64,000 bases of DNA from Zymoseptoria tritici IPO323 (GCF_000219625.1 NC_018218.1:3596001-3660000); one strand, 5' to 3'. Shown: positions 33,684 to 44,794, counted from the first letter of the stretch. Numbers and translations: made by a program. The notes: generated by a model not told the origin, from the sequence alone.

Positions 33684-34296
33684 TTACAACAGCGAGAGTG
33701 TGAGATCGCCACGAATGCTGGCCTTCAACTCGATCTCAATCTCCAGATTGGCCTCCAGCGTCAACTTCAGACCTTCTTGATCCTTCAAACCACCCTGCTA
33801 GCGAACGTCAGCGGTTGTCGTCGTCTCCAGCGACGATCATTCAACGTACACCGGACGGCTGCTCCTCCGGTTTGAGGTAATACGGCTGATCCGGATTCGA
33901 CCCTCGCACGGGAATCTCCCCTCGCATGGCACGGGCATGTGTGACGGGTCCATCCATCGACGTGCTGTCCGGTCCTATTCGCTCAAAGGGACCCATCTGG
34001 CTGAGATCGCCATTGGCATCGGCTTCCTCCAGCGCCTCCAGCGAGGTCGTGTGCATGTACTTCCCATCCTGCATGGCGGACTTGATGCGTTTCCTGCGGT
34101 CGCGGCGAGAGGTCGAGCGGGATCTTGCGGTGTCTATCCCGGCGTCGCGGCGTTCTTTGGCGAGCAGCTTGTCTTGCTTTTCTTGTTGTTGGACGGTTCG
34201 TTGTTTGGGTGGGTTGGCGAGTGTTTCTTCGGAGAGATGCTTGAGTTCGGGCTCTTCGATGTACTTTTTGCGATAGTCATCCGTCATGGTGGCCAT
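33684..34296 (-). CDS. Hypothetical basic protein with beta-rich C-terminal module (tandem copy A)
   Basis: Exons 34296-33850 and 33794-33684; the intron is phase 0 (GTACGT...CGCTGAC...GCTAGCAG), 185 residues. The body is charged and helical (MTDDYRKKYIEEPELKHLSE, then a Ser/Arg-rich SRSTSRRDRRKRIKSAM). The second exon encodes one self-contained module, LKLTLEANLEIEIELKASIR then GDLTLSLL, with alternating hydrophobic residues as in a beta strand. The next gene upstream on this strand (34961-35662) ends with nearly the same module, so the exon has been shared or duplicated. No signal peptide or domain recognised. The stop codon TAA overlaps a GTAAGT donor-like string, so a further exon cannot be excluded. 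Confidence 0.75.
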
Positions 34297-34960
34297 CTTG
34301 CCTCGTGAGTTACCCAGTGTGTTGGTCGTGGGAAGATATTAGATATGGACCGGAGGGTGTCGACGGGATTCAGCGATGCTAGTTGAAAGATTCAACGGCG
34401 TGAGGATGTCGCGAGAGTGCTGAGAGCTATGTTGCAGAGTGAGAGCTGCTGCACCCGATACAGTGCTCATCGGAGCTGCATCCATTTGGATCCACCTTTG
34501 CCCGCATTACCGGTCATCCTCATGCGGTAAAACCTGCTTGACGTCGAATGGTGTAACACGACGAGTGCAGGCGATTCCTGGGCCGCTCTGACAATCCCTG
34601 TCCTCAGCCACATGTGAAGTCATTGCACGCATACGTGAATCCACCCGAGACTGGGAAGCACCCCTGTAGTTGTGGATCATTACATGAGATCGAACGCGAA
34701 TCATTCTTCGACGCGCGTGTACTATGGCGATGCGTACCTGCTGGAAAAACGTAATCGTGATACGGCGTAGTTGCCAGAGGAGTTGCAATACCGACTGAAA
34801 TGAAATCTTGTGGTTCGACCAGGACGATGTCGCCATAGGTATAGAACCTCATTGAAGAAGAACGACGGCAAACATTCCTTCGAGCTGCGACATGCTACAT
34901 GATCAGACATCGTACACGGCCGGACTACAGACCACAACATGGCTTTCTCAATCTCAAAGC
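34297..34960. other. Intergenic within the tandem pair
   Basis: 664 bases between the two genes sharing the C-terminal module; promoter of copy A. No other gene supported. Confidence 0.5.
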
Positions 34961-35662
34961 TCAGTTGAGCAGTCCAAGTGTAAGATCACCGTGGATCTTC
35001 GCCTTGAGCTGAATCTCAATGTCAAGATTGAGCTCCAGCCTCAAGCGCAGCTGCTCTCCACCGCCTTCCTCTTCCTTGCCCTCTTCCTTCTTGCCGCCGC
35101 CCGTCAATCCACCAAGTGCCTTGCCCGCAGTGTCGCCGACCTGATTGACTGCGTCTCCAGCGGTATTCTGCACGAGATCACCAGCTTGACCGACCATTTC
35201 ACCTCCAGGAACCTGCTCGGTGATGTCGTCGAGAGGACCGCCCTTGCCGCCTTTGGCGCCCTGCTTCTTCGCTCGCTGTCTCTGACGGCGACCTCCCGAT
35301 GCACTCACGTCGCTGCGAGCGACAGATTCGGTGTCACTCTCCTGTAAAGCGGCGCTGCCTTTCCGTCCGCGACCGCGGCTTTGACGTCGACGAGATTGCT
35401 GGCGCTGCTGTTGTGGTTCCTCTCCCTCCGCTTCAGCAGAAGCCTGTTGCTCGGCGCCGGCATCCGCATCGGCGTCGGCGTCGGCGTCGCCATCCTCTGG
35501 AGAAGGTGTCGGCTGTTGTTGCGGCGGTTTCTGAGATCCCAGTTTCTTTGGCGTCCGCTTGGTGGTTTTGCTGTTGGCTTGGGCGCTTCCGGATGCATTG
35601 GCGCCGGCGTTGAGGCCACCTTCTGCGTTCATGGACGCCGACTGCTCTTCTTGGGTAGACAT
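34961..35662 (-). CDS. Hypothetical low-complexity protein with beta-rich C-terminal module (tandem copy B)
   Basis: Single exon, 233 residues. The N-terminus is Ala/Gln/Lys-rich and disordered and has a DADADADADA run from a hexanucleotide repeat near 35458-35490. An Arg-rich patch (SRRRQSRGRGRK) could bind nucleic acid. A middle part, GGEMVGQAGDLVQNTAGDAV then NQVGDTAGKALGGL, has the repeating amphipathic look of LEA-like proteins. The final residues LRLRLELNLDIEIQLKAKIH then GDLTLGLLN match the end of the neighbouring gene at 33684. In copy A that module sits on its own exon, whereas here it is fused in the single exon. Function unknown; I recall this motif at the ends of other fungal proteins but cannot name the family. 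Confidence 0.78.
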   Translation of the reverse strand: MSTQEEQSASMNAEGGLNAGANASGSAQANSKTTKRTPKKLGSQKPPQQQPTPSPEDGDADADADADAGAEQQASAEAEGEEPQQQRQQSRRRQSRGRGRKGSAALQESDTESVARSDVSASGGRRQRQRAKKQGAKGGKGGPLDDITEQVPGGEMVGQAGDLVQNTAGDAVNQVGDTAGKALGGLTGGGKKEEGKEEEGGGEQLRLRLELNLDIEIQLKAKIHGDLTLGLLN

Positions 35663-36416
35663 GATTGATGAGCACTAGCGTTTCTCTCTGGCTTCGATAT
35701 AAAGTTTGGAATGCGACAAAGCTGTTGGTTGTGAAAAGTCAAGAACACAAGAGCGCAAGGTACGGAACATGTACGCCAGCCTACCGGAGCAGAGTAGTTA
35801 AACCTGTTTTCAGGCTGTGTTCCACCATCCAACACATGCCTCGCTCCATAGCTGTCGTCTGACGCAACGCGGGCTCCATCGGCGAGCCGCTAGCAACAGG
35901 GATGAAGAAGCAAGGGTACAATCATGGCGAACTGAAACGCGTGGCCGGCGCATGTTTCTGGAAATGGCCAAAGAAGTGTGGCACAATGAATATGCTCCCT
36001 CAAACAGGTAGAAGACGCACAGTGGTGTGGCGGTCCAGGAACAGCATCCCAGTCGAACGCCCAGTCTGATGTCACGGCACATCAATCTTGCAAAGGCCCG
36101 CAGAGATGGCTGGGTGATGGCGCCGAGAGCATCTTTTCACTGTCCGCTTCGCGCGTGTGTGTGTGTCACATCGAAAGACTGATGTCGTGTCGAGGATGAG
36201 CATGTGAAGTAGGTTTAAAATGTATTCACTTTCCAATCTAAACCTCAGAGTTCAGCTAGCCTCCTCGTGGCCTCCATGAGGATGAGTAAGCAATATTTAG
36301 CCTGGAAGTCAGGGCACTTCCTAGCTATCTCGTCATGACTTTTGCCAAATCATTACAATCAAGCTTGTCTGCGAACGATATTTGTGGAAGCGGCTGTGCA
36401 TCGTCGACTCGCTGTC
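35663..36416. other. Intergenic, divergent promoter region
   Basis: Between copy B (minus) and the DUF2470 gene (plus). A short GT dinucleotide run lies near 36158-36167. Nothing else is recognised. Confidence 0.45.
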
Positions 36417-37130
36417 ATGTCCGACTCATCTGCTCAAGATGAGGCCATCAAAGCCAGGATCATCAAACACATGAATGAGCAGCATCGAGATTCTGTGCGT
36501 CAATGACTTTCAGCCGCTTTGCTCCTGCATATGAAACTGATGTCTGTCCAGATCGCGAGATACTTGGAAAATTATGCCAAGCTCTCATCCTTCAGCGCAT
36601 ACGATGGCATCTTGACCGACATCGATCTTGGAGGCCTGACACTTTCTTGCCACGGACGGTCTCACCGTATTCCGCTCGAGCCTCCCATGAAGAGCTACCG
36701 CGAAGCGCGAGAGCGGGTCGTCCAACTCGACAAGGAATGCTGCCAACAATTAAATCGCTCAGACGTGACTGTCAAAGAATATCGATCTCCCCAGGGCTTT
36801 GATGCACTTGTGTTCATGGTTGTCTCGGCCACGTTCTTGGCTTATAGCCAAAGGTGGTGGTTTGAGAAGGGGCAGGTCGTCGAGGCAATACTGGGAAGCT
36901 CGTTCGCTCGCTTCAGTCGGACCATTCAGCCTTGGCTCTTCTGGTTCATGGTCGCTCTTCACGGTGCGGAGACCATTTACTTCGCCTCCGCCCAGTTGTC
37001 TAAGCATTCGGTGTCCGCACGGTCACGGATTTGGTGGTTGTGGACAGGCTCCGTCTTCATAGAGGGTGTGTTTGCCATGAAACGATTTTCTGCCATGGTC
37101 ACGGCGCAGCGGGAGAAGCAGAAGCATTAG
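36417..37130 (+). CDS. DUF2470-domain integral membrane protein
   Basis: Exons 36417-36494 and 36552-37130; the intron is phase 0 and the product 218 residues. The first exon encodes SDSSAQDEAIKARIIKHMNE followed by QHRDS, which is the start of a DUF2470 domain. The domain continues in exon 2 (ARYLENYAKLSSFSAYDGIL then TDIDLGGLTL) to about residue 95. Family knowledge: this small domain occurs in haem-oxygenase-like and pyridoxamine-oxidase-like proteins, role unclear. Three hydrophobic helices follow: about 110-127, 151-172 and 186-203, and the protein ends in a short basic tail (QREKQKH). The exon-2 ORF alone has an internal ATG and would lose the conserved HMN start. Its stop is only 43 bases from the stop of the convergent sterol-desaturase gene. 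Confidence 0.87.
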
Positions 37131-37173
37131 GGCGACCGGGTTTAAACAGAATATGCTATGAATTACTCTCACA

Positions 37174-38627
37174 TTACCCTTTCCGCCAGCTCCTACGCGG
37201 CTGGCGTGCACCGCCACCGCTCTGATCGGCGTTTCTATCTCCATCTTTGAGCTTGTTCAAGAGACCTCGAGCACTGGACCCAGTCGTCGAAGACTGCAGC
37301 GACGTCAGATCACCAGTTCTCTTCTTATCGACGTCCCGGTACACTTACACTTTGGCCATTCTCGTCACTGTTATTCTTCTGGCCTTCCAAAGCAGCAGTG
37401 ACGGCGTCGTCGATTCGTTCTTGGAGCCGATGCTTCGAAGCTTCGTCTTGGATATCATCAACCACGTCCGGGTCTCCTTTACAATGCGTTCCGAAGGCAT
37501 AGTCGAGAAGGCCAATCTGGAAGGAATCCGTCAATACAGCGTGCATGGGCGTCGCTGTTCGCTTTGCTTACATGTCCAAAGTTGCCGAGGTCTTTGGCTG
37601 ATTTGACAGAGTCGAAATGCGCTTCTATGCGACGTGCCACTGTGAAAGTAAGATAAGTACAGGCGAGATGTGCTTCTCGACTTGCAACTTACTTCCGGTC
37701 AACATGATAGCTGAGGGAAGGACGTTATAACCTGCGAATTAACCGATGATCAGCTATCGACCCCTGAAACAGCTTTGGGCCGGGGTTCCCACCGGAGAAG
37801 ATGAACAACTCCTCGAGGCTGGTGAGAACGAGGAACAATTGCCAAGTCAGGACGTGCCATCTGAACAGGTAGGCTGGAAGTATCGTTGGGAGCCACACGC
37901 TCACGAGGTAGACCGCGGGATGGTCATACGCAGCAACGATGCTGAATGGAAGGGCCACGCTATGTTGCCAGCGGAGATGCCACGTCTTGAAGATCGAACG
38001 GTACGCATGTAGCAGATACCGATGAACAGCATAATGAGCCGCGCCGCGAATGACGAAGCCTTGAATCAGGTTGATAGCGACGCTCCATGGCAGCGGTACG
38101 GTCGGGACCTTCGAAACGCCTTTCAGCAGACTCCGGAAGCGGAAGACCCTGACCCAGAGCAACTCGAGTGCGGCCTGGAAGAAGACTGCCAAGAGTACGT
38201 TTCCAATCGCAACGCCAACGATCTCAAGCACCCGATTCCGACCCAATTGGCCTGGTAAAGCTCGCCGTCCTCTTGATTTGATATTCTTGCTCAATTGTGG
38301 GAATGAGCAGTCGAATGCTAGAAACAAGAGAGCCGGTAGGACAAAGAAGATCAGTCGAATTGCCAGCGTTCCGTACAACTCTAGTTTCAGCGGATCGTGA
38401 CTGAGTAGGAGAGCAGACCAGGTGAGGTAGAAGGCCACCAAGCTCATGCGCGTGGTCGAGCCGCCGAAGAGTGGCACAGCGAAAAGTGACAATAACGGCA
38501 GTGGGATCGAGACCAAATTGGAAGCTTTCGCGACGATCGTCGAGAGGCCGAACGATGCGTAGCGACCTTGTGAGTATCCGTAGGCATATTGGAGAGTATC
38601 TCTCGCTGTCTGCACGAGGGCGGACAT
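37174..38627 (-). CDS. Sterol desaturase / fatty acid hydroxylase superfamily protein
   Basis: Five exons: 38627-37793, 37731-37693, 37639-37572, 37516-37349 and 37293-37174; all phases close on 409 residues. The ATG at 38627 (MSALVQTARD) is preferred over the longer frame to 38867, whose extra residues look like leader sequence. Several membrane helices precede the histidine cluster: H198, H202 and H207 in HYAVHRYLLH, H217 and H222 in HLRWQH, and H236 in YDHP. Family knowledge: the superfamily uses three His boxes (HX3-4H, HXXHH, HXXHH) for a di-iron centre in the ER. Here the second and third boxes look incomplete, so activity is uncertain. The small exons encode SGYNVLPSAIMLTGMARRIE and FGHIGLLDYAFGTHCKGDPD, the C-terminal block that I associate with fungal members. 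Substrate unknown. Confidence 0.87.
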
Positions 38628-39714
38628 CGTTGCTGCGTCGTGCTTGGGAAGATGTCTGCTGGGGTTTAGTCGCGCTTGCTTGAAATGAATGCCTTCGTTA
38701 CCGACTGCTTCATCCAGGCGATTGGAATGAAGCCCCGAGGGCGAGATAGTTATCGGTGTGTTTTGTATGGTGCATGGTGAGACCAATTGACAGAATGCAC
38801 AATAGATGTGAACACCCAAGGTCTTTGCATAATCCTGTTTACCTGTTCTTGTTTTGAGTGACGTCAACGGCGGGTCGTTTTGAGATTCACCACGAGCAAC
38901 CTGGAGGTACCAACAAGATAATTACCTCCGTGGTCCCGCTCAAATTGCACCATGTGTGTCGGACTGCAGTGGCCTGGAGTGTGCAGCCTGCGCGAGAGAT
39001 CGGAGAAACGATCGAAGGAGGCGTACTTCTACGCAGAAGCCCAAGCAGCCACTAGAAGGCAGAGGCTCTCCGACAAGAGGTACCTCCACCCTTAACCCGA
39101 GGTTCCCTGTTTACTTCCTACAGACTCTTCATTGCTATCCGCAAAATCATTCGAGATGCTGCTTACCTGATCCGTCTCCCAATCTCTGACGTTATCTGGT
39201 GGTCGTCTCACGGCGACTTCAACGGCTTTTCGCAGTGCTCTCCGAAACGCGGTGCTGCTAACGCACAAACCATTCCACCGGCGGCGCCTCACGGACATCC
39301 TTCCGACTGCATGTCTGCTGATGTTCGATATTGGACCCGCGCTTGTCTATAAATTGGACAGCTTGACAGGACCTGCATTCCAATAAGTTGAATACAGCGA
39401 GAAAATGCCACGCTCTAGACGAGGTTTCACCTACTTCTTCTCATCGTACTGGCGAAAGCAATGATCAATCGCTCCACTTGCTGCCTCCCAGCCGTAAGAA
39501 GAAAATACAGAAGGCTGTGGATGACCCGGACACCCGGTCTGTTGCCGCTCGCAGGTGCCAGAGACTTCGAGATCCTCTCCCAATGCAAGATGCCCAGGCT
39601 TCACAATCTCGCGAGCTCGGCATTGAGGCCGCTTTCTCTGTGGGTGGCTTGTTGGCAGTCATATACAGGACATAATCACCCTGATGGCTCCACCTCCCTT
39701 GAAGCAACGACATT
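38628..39714. other. Intergenic, divergent promoter of sterol-desaturase and bZIP genes
   Basis: About 1.1 kb. A TATAAAT at 39348-39354 lies 361 bases upstream of the bZIP start. No gene is supported; short frames at 39388-39675 do not join the bZIP frame convincingly. Confidence 0.45.
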
Positions 39715-40580
39715 ATGCCGGAGCACTCGAATCGCGATAAATTTGGGCCAATGCTTTCTGCTTCGGCTGTTGATCTATGTAGCGTCAGCAACGAGTGTTG
39801 GATAACGCAGAGCGATCCCGCCGAGCGTAGGAGGATCCAGAATCGTCTCAATCAACGAGCCTTTCGTCAGCGTCAACGATCAGGGTTGTCGCCCAAGCAA
39901 TACAGACCGCGAAGCGAGCGAAGCGAATCCGACGGACCGTCCTCTGTGATCGAAGACGATGAAGAAACACCTTCTCCAATGGAAGAGGAAAGTCCAGTTC
40001 TGATGCAGGGTCAGTCCGCAGTGACCGATGATGAATTGTCAAACAAGCGACTGACGGTCGTGTAGACCGCACTTGTTGGGACGAGCTTGCGCATCTCATC
40101 AACCGCAATCTCATGGCCGCGAGTATCTCCAATGGACGACATCTTTGCATCAACGCCGAGACTCTGCAGATGGCGAATCCGTATCTGACACCACGCTGTC
40201 GCAGGACACATTGTCCAGAGGCCCTCAAGCCGGTTCAGCTTCAACATGAGATAGCGCACGATCCCATACTGGACATAATTCCTCATGCCCGCTTCCGATT
40301 CAACGTGCTTCGCGGGATTTTGACGGGCCAGCTGGATTCGATCGCCTTCTCGAATTGTATCCGCCACTCTGGAGCGTTGGAAAACGTGGATGGAACATGG
40401 CAGCGTGGCGGTTTGCTGGTCTGGAGTACACCGGATCAATTGGCGAGCTGGGAGCTTTCGGAGACGTTTGTGCGGGAATGGAGATTTCTCCTGCAAGGCT
40501 GCGAAGATATGGTGCGATTCACAAATGCCTCAAGGGCTCGGAGAGGTGAGAAGGCTTTTCCGTGTCCGCTGGAGGATTGA
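39715..40580 (+). CDS. bZIP transcription factor with DUF3425 domain
   Basis: Exons 39715-40009 and 40066-40580; the 56-base intron (GTCAGT...CGACTGACGG...TAG) has phase 1 and closes, giving 269 residues. The basic region is at about 35-57, with DPAERRRIQNRLNQRAFRQR, the form usual in fungal bZIP proteins. No clear leucine zipper follows; instead an acidic, Ser/Glu-rich linker leads to a C-terminal domain with DELAHLINRNLMAAS and PHARFRFNVLRG that I recognise as DUF3425. Family knowledge: this bZIP-DUF3425 arrangement is a large Pezizomycotina regulator group, mostly uncharacterised, some members acting in stress or secondary metabolism. The protein should be nuclear. The start is uncertain: an upstream exon cannot be excluded. 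Confidence 0.87.
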
Positions 40581-41605
40581 TGTAGTGGACACGGCGAGGT
40601 CCGGTTTGCTGTGGAAGCTGCTGAGGGTCCCCCACCTGGAAGAATGCTTTGACTATATAGCCGTGAAGCGGACAATCATACTCATCCATCAAGCGTGAGA
40701 GCCTGCTGCCGACAATACGATCTTGATTCAAAATGTGTTGCACAGAAGTGTTATGAGAGCATGAGGAGAGATCGCCTTACTGTTAATAGCAGAAGTGCCT
40801 CGGTACGGGACGAGGCCCGCTGTCGCAGATCTATGGACACTCGCTCCACAAGCTTTTCAATGCCTCGCCCTCTCCTTGGTCGCCTAAGGTACTCCCGATC
40901 GCGTACGGCGCTTCAGACAAGTTGTACTTTGATATGACGAAGGAAATAGTACTGTAATGGTTCGCAGCAGAGTATGAAACGTGCTTGTAGCACAGCACTC
41001 CTTTCGACCACCACCGGGCATTAGTAGTCGACCAGGGGTTCTCCCTGTAATCTCAAACACTTTAGACGTGCCGAATGACTTGCGCCGGGGTAGTTCTAGG
41101 TAGTGCTGCTGCTTCTTGTCGTCTGCCCTTTCTGCGCTACCTGTATTCGGCCAAGGAGGTCTTGTTGTTGAACTACCTTATTCTTGCATTCCCGCCGTCG
41201 GTCCTCCACTCCATCCATCTCCGACGACATCTCTCGCTGCATCGCGTCCCAGTCCTGGCTCGCGTCGTCTTGTTGTTCGTTCGGGAGACAAGCACCGACC
41301 GCGCAAGGGCACCCTCGGCCATCCGAATACCACACAACGCGAGCACTGCAAAAGTATACGGGAAGCGTGGCGTGGATTGCTGGGTCACAGACGGTTCGGG
41401 CGGTGGGCGGGTCCGATCTGTGAGGATACCTGCCTGCTATAGGTGTCTCGCGATATACCTACACATCCTCCCGGCCGTACCATCGCCATCTCCGGCATGC
41501 TAGACGACTGCTAAAGTTCCGTTCGCCTGGCCCGAGGCCTCCATCTCCTCTCAAACAATCGACGTCGTCGCTCGTCAGGTCCGGCCTACGCGGCACAGGC
41601 ACAGT
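40581..41605. other. Intergenic, leader and promoter of the alpha/beta hydrolase gene
   Basis: About 1 kb between two plus-strand genes. The 400 bases before 41606 are CT-rich, like a fungal 5' leader. No gene seen. Confidence 0.45.
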
Positions 41606-44600
41606 ATGGACGGTGATCTACGGCGCGAGCCATTTCCCGCCCAAAGTCGCCCAGACACCACCAGCGAGCCGCAGCCAGTACCGGATTTCTCTCCAGCGCG
41701 GCCCAAGCGCACTTCTCGCGCGACTGCGAAGCCCGCGGTTATCTCGTCCATCATCTCGTCGCTGGAAACAGACACTCTCACCCCATTGCCCGACTCCAGC
41801 GACTTCTACTCCGACGCCGCAAACAGGCGGACTCCACACGCGCGCAACCAATCATCCGAAGCCTCCATCTCCAGCAGATCCTCCGCACACCGTGGGCCTA
41901 CATCGCCGGGGTTTGGCGTGGAGTATGGCACTGGCCCAGCACGCAACGACGACGACGACGGCCTGAGTGACGCCGCTATTTCGCCAACGGTCCCAACGTC
42001 GCGCCCGGCGTCTGGTTTGTCCCACCGTACCTCCGCCAACAACCTGCGATCTTCCTCTTTCACCTCAAAATCGATCTCGAAACCAAGGTCCCGGCCGGCG
42101 TCCGTTAGCACTCGACGTGGTCAGATTAATTCTCGGCGGAGCTCCCTTTCGGCGGTGAGCATTGGCAGCGTGCCCGAACACGCGAGCGTAGAACGTCTGC
42201 GCTCACACAAGAGCTGGGATGAGAATGTGGTAGAGGTCGCACACTCGCGCACATCGGACAAGGAGAATGAGTCGTCGAAGGACTCCTTTGCAAGCTCCAT
42301 AGCCTCGCCTTCAAAGCGCAGCGGAGGTATATTTTCGCTTTCGCTCGCTGAGCGAATCATAGCAAGGAATAGCCCAAAGCCATCTTCGCCGAAGACCATG
42401 GAACATCAGGCTGATGCCGATGCGCCAACATCCAAGGAGCAGCTCCCAGACTCTGTGCCTTCTATAACAGTGGCCACGGAAGCTCCCAACCACTCCGAGC
42501 GCCGACAAAGTGCTGCCAGTGCCAGTACCACGTCGGGCGGACTTTCGCCCAGCGGTGAAACTGCAAGGCCATTGTCTGGTGCGCCTGGCCTGATCGCGGA
42601 CTCTGTGCCAACGAGAACATCTTCGTTGCGGCACAGTCTGGGTCCAGGTCCGAGACGAAAGGGCAAGAAGACCAGGAAATCGACAATGGCAACACCAGCC
42701 ATGTCGTACAAAACGTCCGACACCATTCCAGATTCGAAATGGGCGGACTTGGGAGATGAAGACGAGACGGTGAAGCGGATCAAGGAATTGAGAGAACGAC
42801 GGAAATCACGACTCAAAGATACGATTGTGTCCGAGCCGGCCGTCGAGCCAAGCTTGGAGAATTTTGCCGTCAAGGATATGCATGCTGCTGATATGGCGGC
42901 TGATGTGCCCAGTGACTCTGGAAGACAGGCTTCTCCCAGCCGATCGCGTCCGAATGGGAATGTGATGACAACACCCGCCCTCACCAAAAAAGTCACGCCA
43001 CTTCCGGGGCCCAAAGGCGCGCAAGCGCGCGGCTCAAAGATACCTGTTCCCGTTCCGCGTGCTGACATAGGCATGCCGAAGCATTCCTTGGACTCGAAGC
43101 GACCTTTGTCGTCACACAGCCCGACGCCCTCTGATTATTCGAGTCTTCAGCAGCTTTCACTAGATTATTCATATAATGATGCTGTGAACAGGTTCCGCGG
43201 CGCAGAATATCACGCCATCGGAGGAGAACCGGCATATCGATCTGGGGCCTCGAGTCCGAGTCCGTTGTGGCTGCAAGGCTTAGATCTTCCAACACCGCCT
43301 AAGAATGCATCGCGTCCTGCGACTCCCAACAAAGCAAAATCTATCAAAATGCAGAAATCGCCGAAAGCGAATGGAAGCAAACAGCGCGACGAGTCCGTGG
43401 ATTCTGCGAAGAAGAAAGGCCGAAGAAAATCAATGGGCGATGCTCGTCCGCCGCGCGATCTGGGCGAGGTGCCTTCGCTGCCGCGCAGAGACAGTATAGA
43501 GGACGATATTGTTACATTCCTGGCTGCTCCACGACTCAACAGCAAACTTCGACATCCCGTCACTGGCCGCATCATAGCATTTTCAGAAGTAGGCGATCCC
43601 AAAGGAGCCGCGGTGTTCATCTGCGTCGGTATGGGTCTTACGCGATATGTGACGGCGTTTTACGACGAATTGGCCGCAACATTGGGTCTGCGACTCATCA
43701 CGCTGGATCGTCCCGGAGTTGGCGGAAGTGCACCGGTACCATCAACAGATAAGTCAGGACCGCTGGGATGGGCCGAGGACGTCTTTGCTATCTGCCAGCA
43801 TCTCCGAATTCCAAACTTCAGCCTCCTTGCCCACTCGGCCGGAGCTGTCTATGCGCTCGCCACTGCACTGGTCTACCCGCATATGATCAAGGGTAAAGTG
43901 CATCTCCTTGCGCCATGGGTCCCACCGAGCCAGCTGGAGGCCATCTCATATGCGGAGACCGGTACGCCTGCCCAACCTCTCCCACGAAGTCAGCGCTTTC
44001 TGCGAGTCATTCCGGCGCCGTTCTTGAAAGCTGCAAATACCTCTTTCTTGACCGCGACGTCAGCATCCCTGAAGCCGGTCAGTAAGAGGAAGAACTACAG
44101 CAACATGAAGACTCCAATACGCCCAACGCACGAGCTTCCACCAAGACCAGCATCAAGTGACGATCGACCTGATGACAATCGTCGAATGTCCATGATGCTA
44201 ATGGACCAGTACATGCCCGAAACGACGCCGCTCGAAGGCTGGCCTCTCAGCAATAGCGAAGACGGAAGTCTGAGTCCGGGAATGAGTCACAATTCTTTGA
44301 TCTTGACTGCCACCGCCGTCCCTACTGATCCCAGCTTCACCTACGCCTCAAGCGGCCTCAACGCCGCCGAACACGCCGAAAGTCAGCGTCAAGCAGAGTA
44401 CACCACTCGTCTGACACAGCGCACATGGGACCTCGCCACCCGCGACAGCAATCCTGCGACTGATCTCCTGGTGTGTCTCGAGCGGCACCGAGATGTCGGT
44501 TTCCGTTACACGGACGTTGGCCGCGACATGATCATCACCCACGGCGATGACGATAAGCGTGTGCCTATCGCGAACATTAAGTGGTTGGCCGCGCAAATCA

Positions 44601-44794
44601 ACCGACGGGCGCTCTCGCAAAGTCTGGAGTCGCATGTGAGAAGGAGCCGGTCTTCATGGGCAGACCCGCAGCGCTCGCAGACGAGATGTGAGGTGAGAGT
44701 CCTTCCGGGCGAGGGGCATGGATTGATGGCCAGTCCTAGCATCATGAGTGATGTGCTGGAGGAGATCGCTGGTTACTGGCGGACACAAAGATAG
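41606..44794 (+). CDS. Large alpha/beta-hydrolase fold protein with long disordered N-terminus
   Basis: Single exon, 1062 residues. About 640 N-terminal residues are Ser/Pro/Arg-rich and disordered. The hydrolase domain starts near 645 (LRHPVTGRIIAFSEVGDPKG then GAAVFICVGMG). The nucleophile elbow is AHSAG with Ser744, an acid candidate lies in THGDDDKRVP near 979, and the histidine is in LPGEGHGLM near 1036, so the triad is complete in order and spacing. An insertion of about 150 residues, rich in Ser and Pro, separates the core strands from the acid. No signal peptide or membrane anchor. Family knowledge: fungal proteins of this build are poorly characterised; lipase or esterase activity is likely. 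The disordered head suggests regulation by phosphorylation; that is inference. Confidence 0.88.
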   Translation: MDGDLRREPFPAQSRPDTTSEPQPVPDFSPARPKRTSRATAKPAVISSIISSLETDTLTPLPDSSDFYSDAANRRTPHARNQSSEASISSRSSAHRGPTSPGFGVEYGTGPARNDDDDGLSDAAISPTVPTSRPASGLSHRTSANNLRSSSFTSKSISKPRSRPASVSTRRGQINSRRSSLSAVSIGSVPEHASVERLRSHKSWDENVVEVAHSRTSDKENESSKDSFASSIASPSKRSGGIFSLSLAERIIARNSPKPSSPKTMEHQADADAPTSKEQLPDSVPSITVATEAPNHSERRQSAASASTTSGGLSPSGETARPLSGAPGLIADSVPTRTSSLRHSLGPGPRRKGKKTRKSTMATPAMSYKTSDTIPDSKWADLGDEDETVKRIKELRERRKSRLKDTIVSEPAVEPSLENFAVKDMHAADMAADVPSDSGRQASPSRSRPNGNVMTTPALTKKVTPLPGPKGAQARGSKIPVPVPRADIGMPKHSLDSKRPLSSHSPTPSDYSSLQQLSLDYSYNDAVNRFRGAEYHAIGGEPAYRSGASSPSPLWLQGLDLPTPPKNASRPATPNKAKSIKMQKSPKANGSKQRDESVDSAKKKGRRKSMGDARPPRDLGEVPSLPRRDSIEDDIVTFLAAPRLNSKLRHPVTGRIIAFSEVGDPKGAAVFICVGMGLTRYVTAFYDELAATLGLRLITLDRPGVGGSAPVPSTDKSGPLGWAEDVFAICQHLRIPNFSLLAHSAGAVYALATALVYPHMIKGKVHLLAPWVPPSQLEAISYAETGTPAQPLPRSQRFLRVIPAPFLKAANTSFLTATSASLKPVSKRKNYSNMKTPIRPTHELPPRPASSDDRPDDNRRMSMMLMDQYMPETTPLEGWPLSNSEDGSLSPGMSHNSLILTATAVPTDPSFTYASSGLNAAEHAESQRQAEYTTRLTQRTWDLATRDSNPATDLLVCLERHRDVGFRYTDVGRDMIITHGDDDKRVPIANIKWLAAQINRRALSQSLESHVRRSRSSWADPQRSQTRCEVRVLPGEGHGLMASPSIMSDVLEEIAGYWRTQR

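Noticed and set aside
42406..43074. 222-codon minus-strand frame inside the alpha/beta hydrolase gene.
   Set aside because: Shadow of the disordered Ser/Pro-rich coding part.
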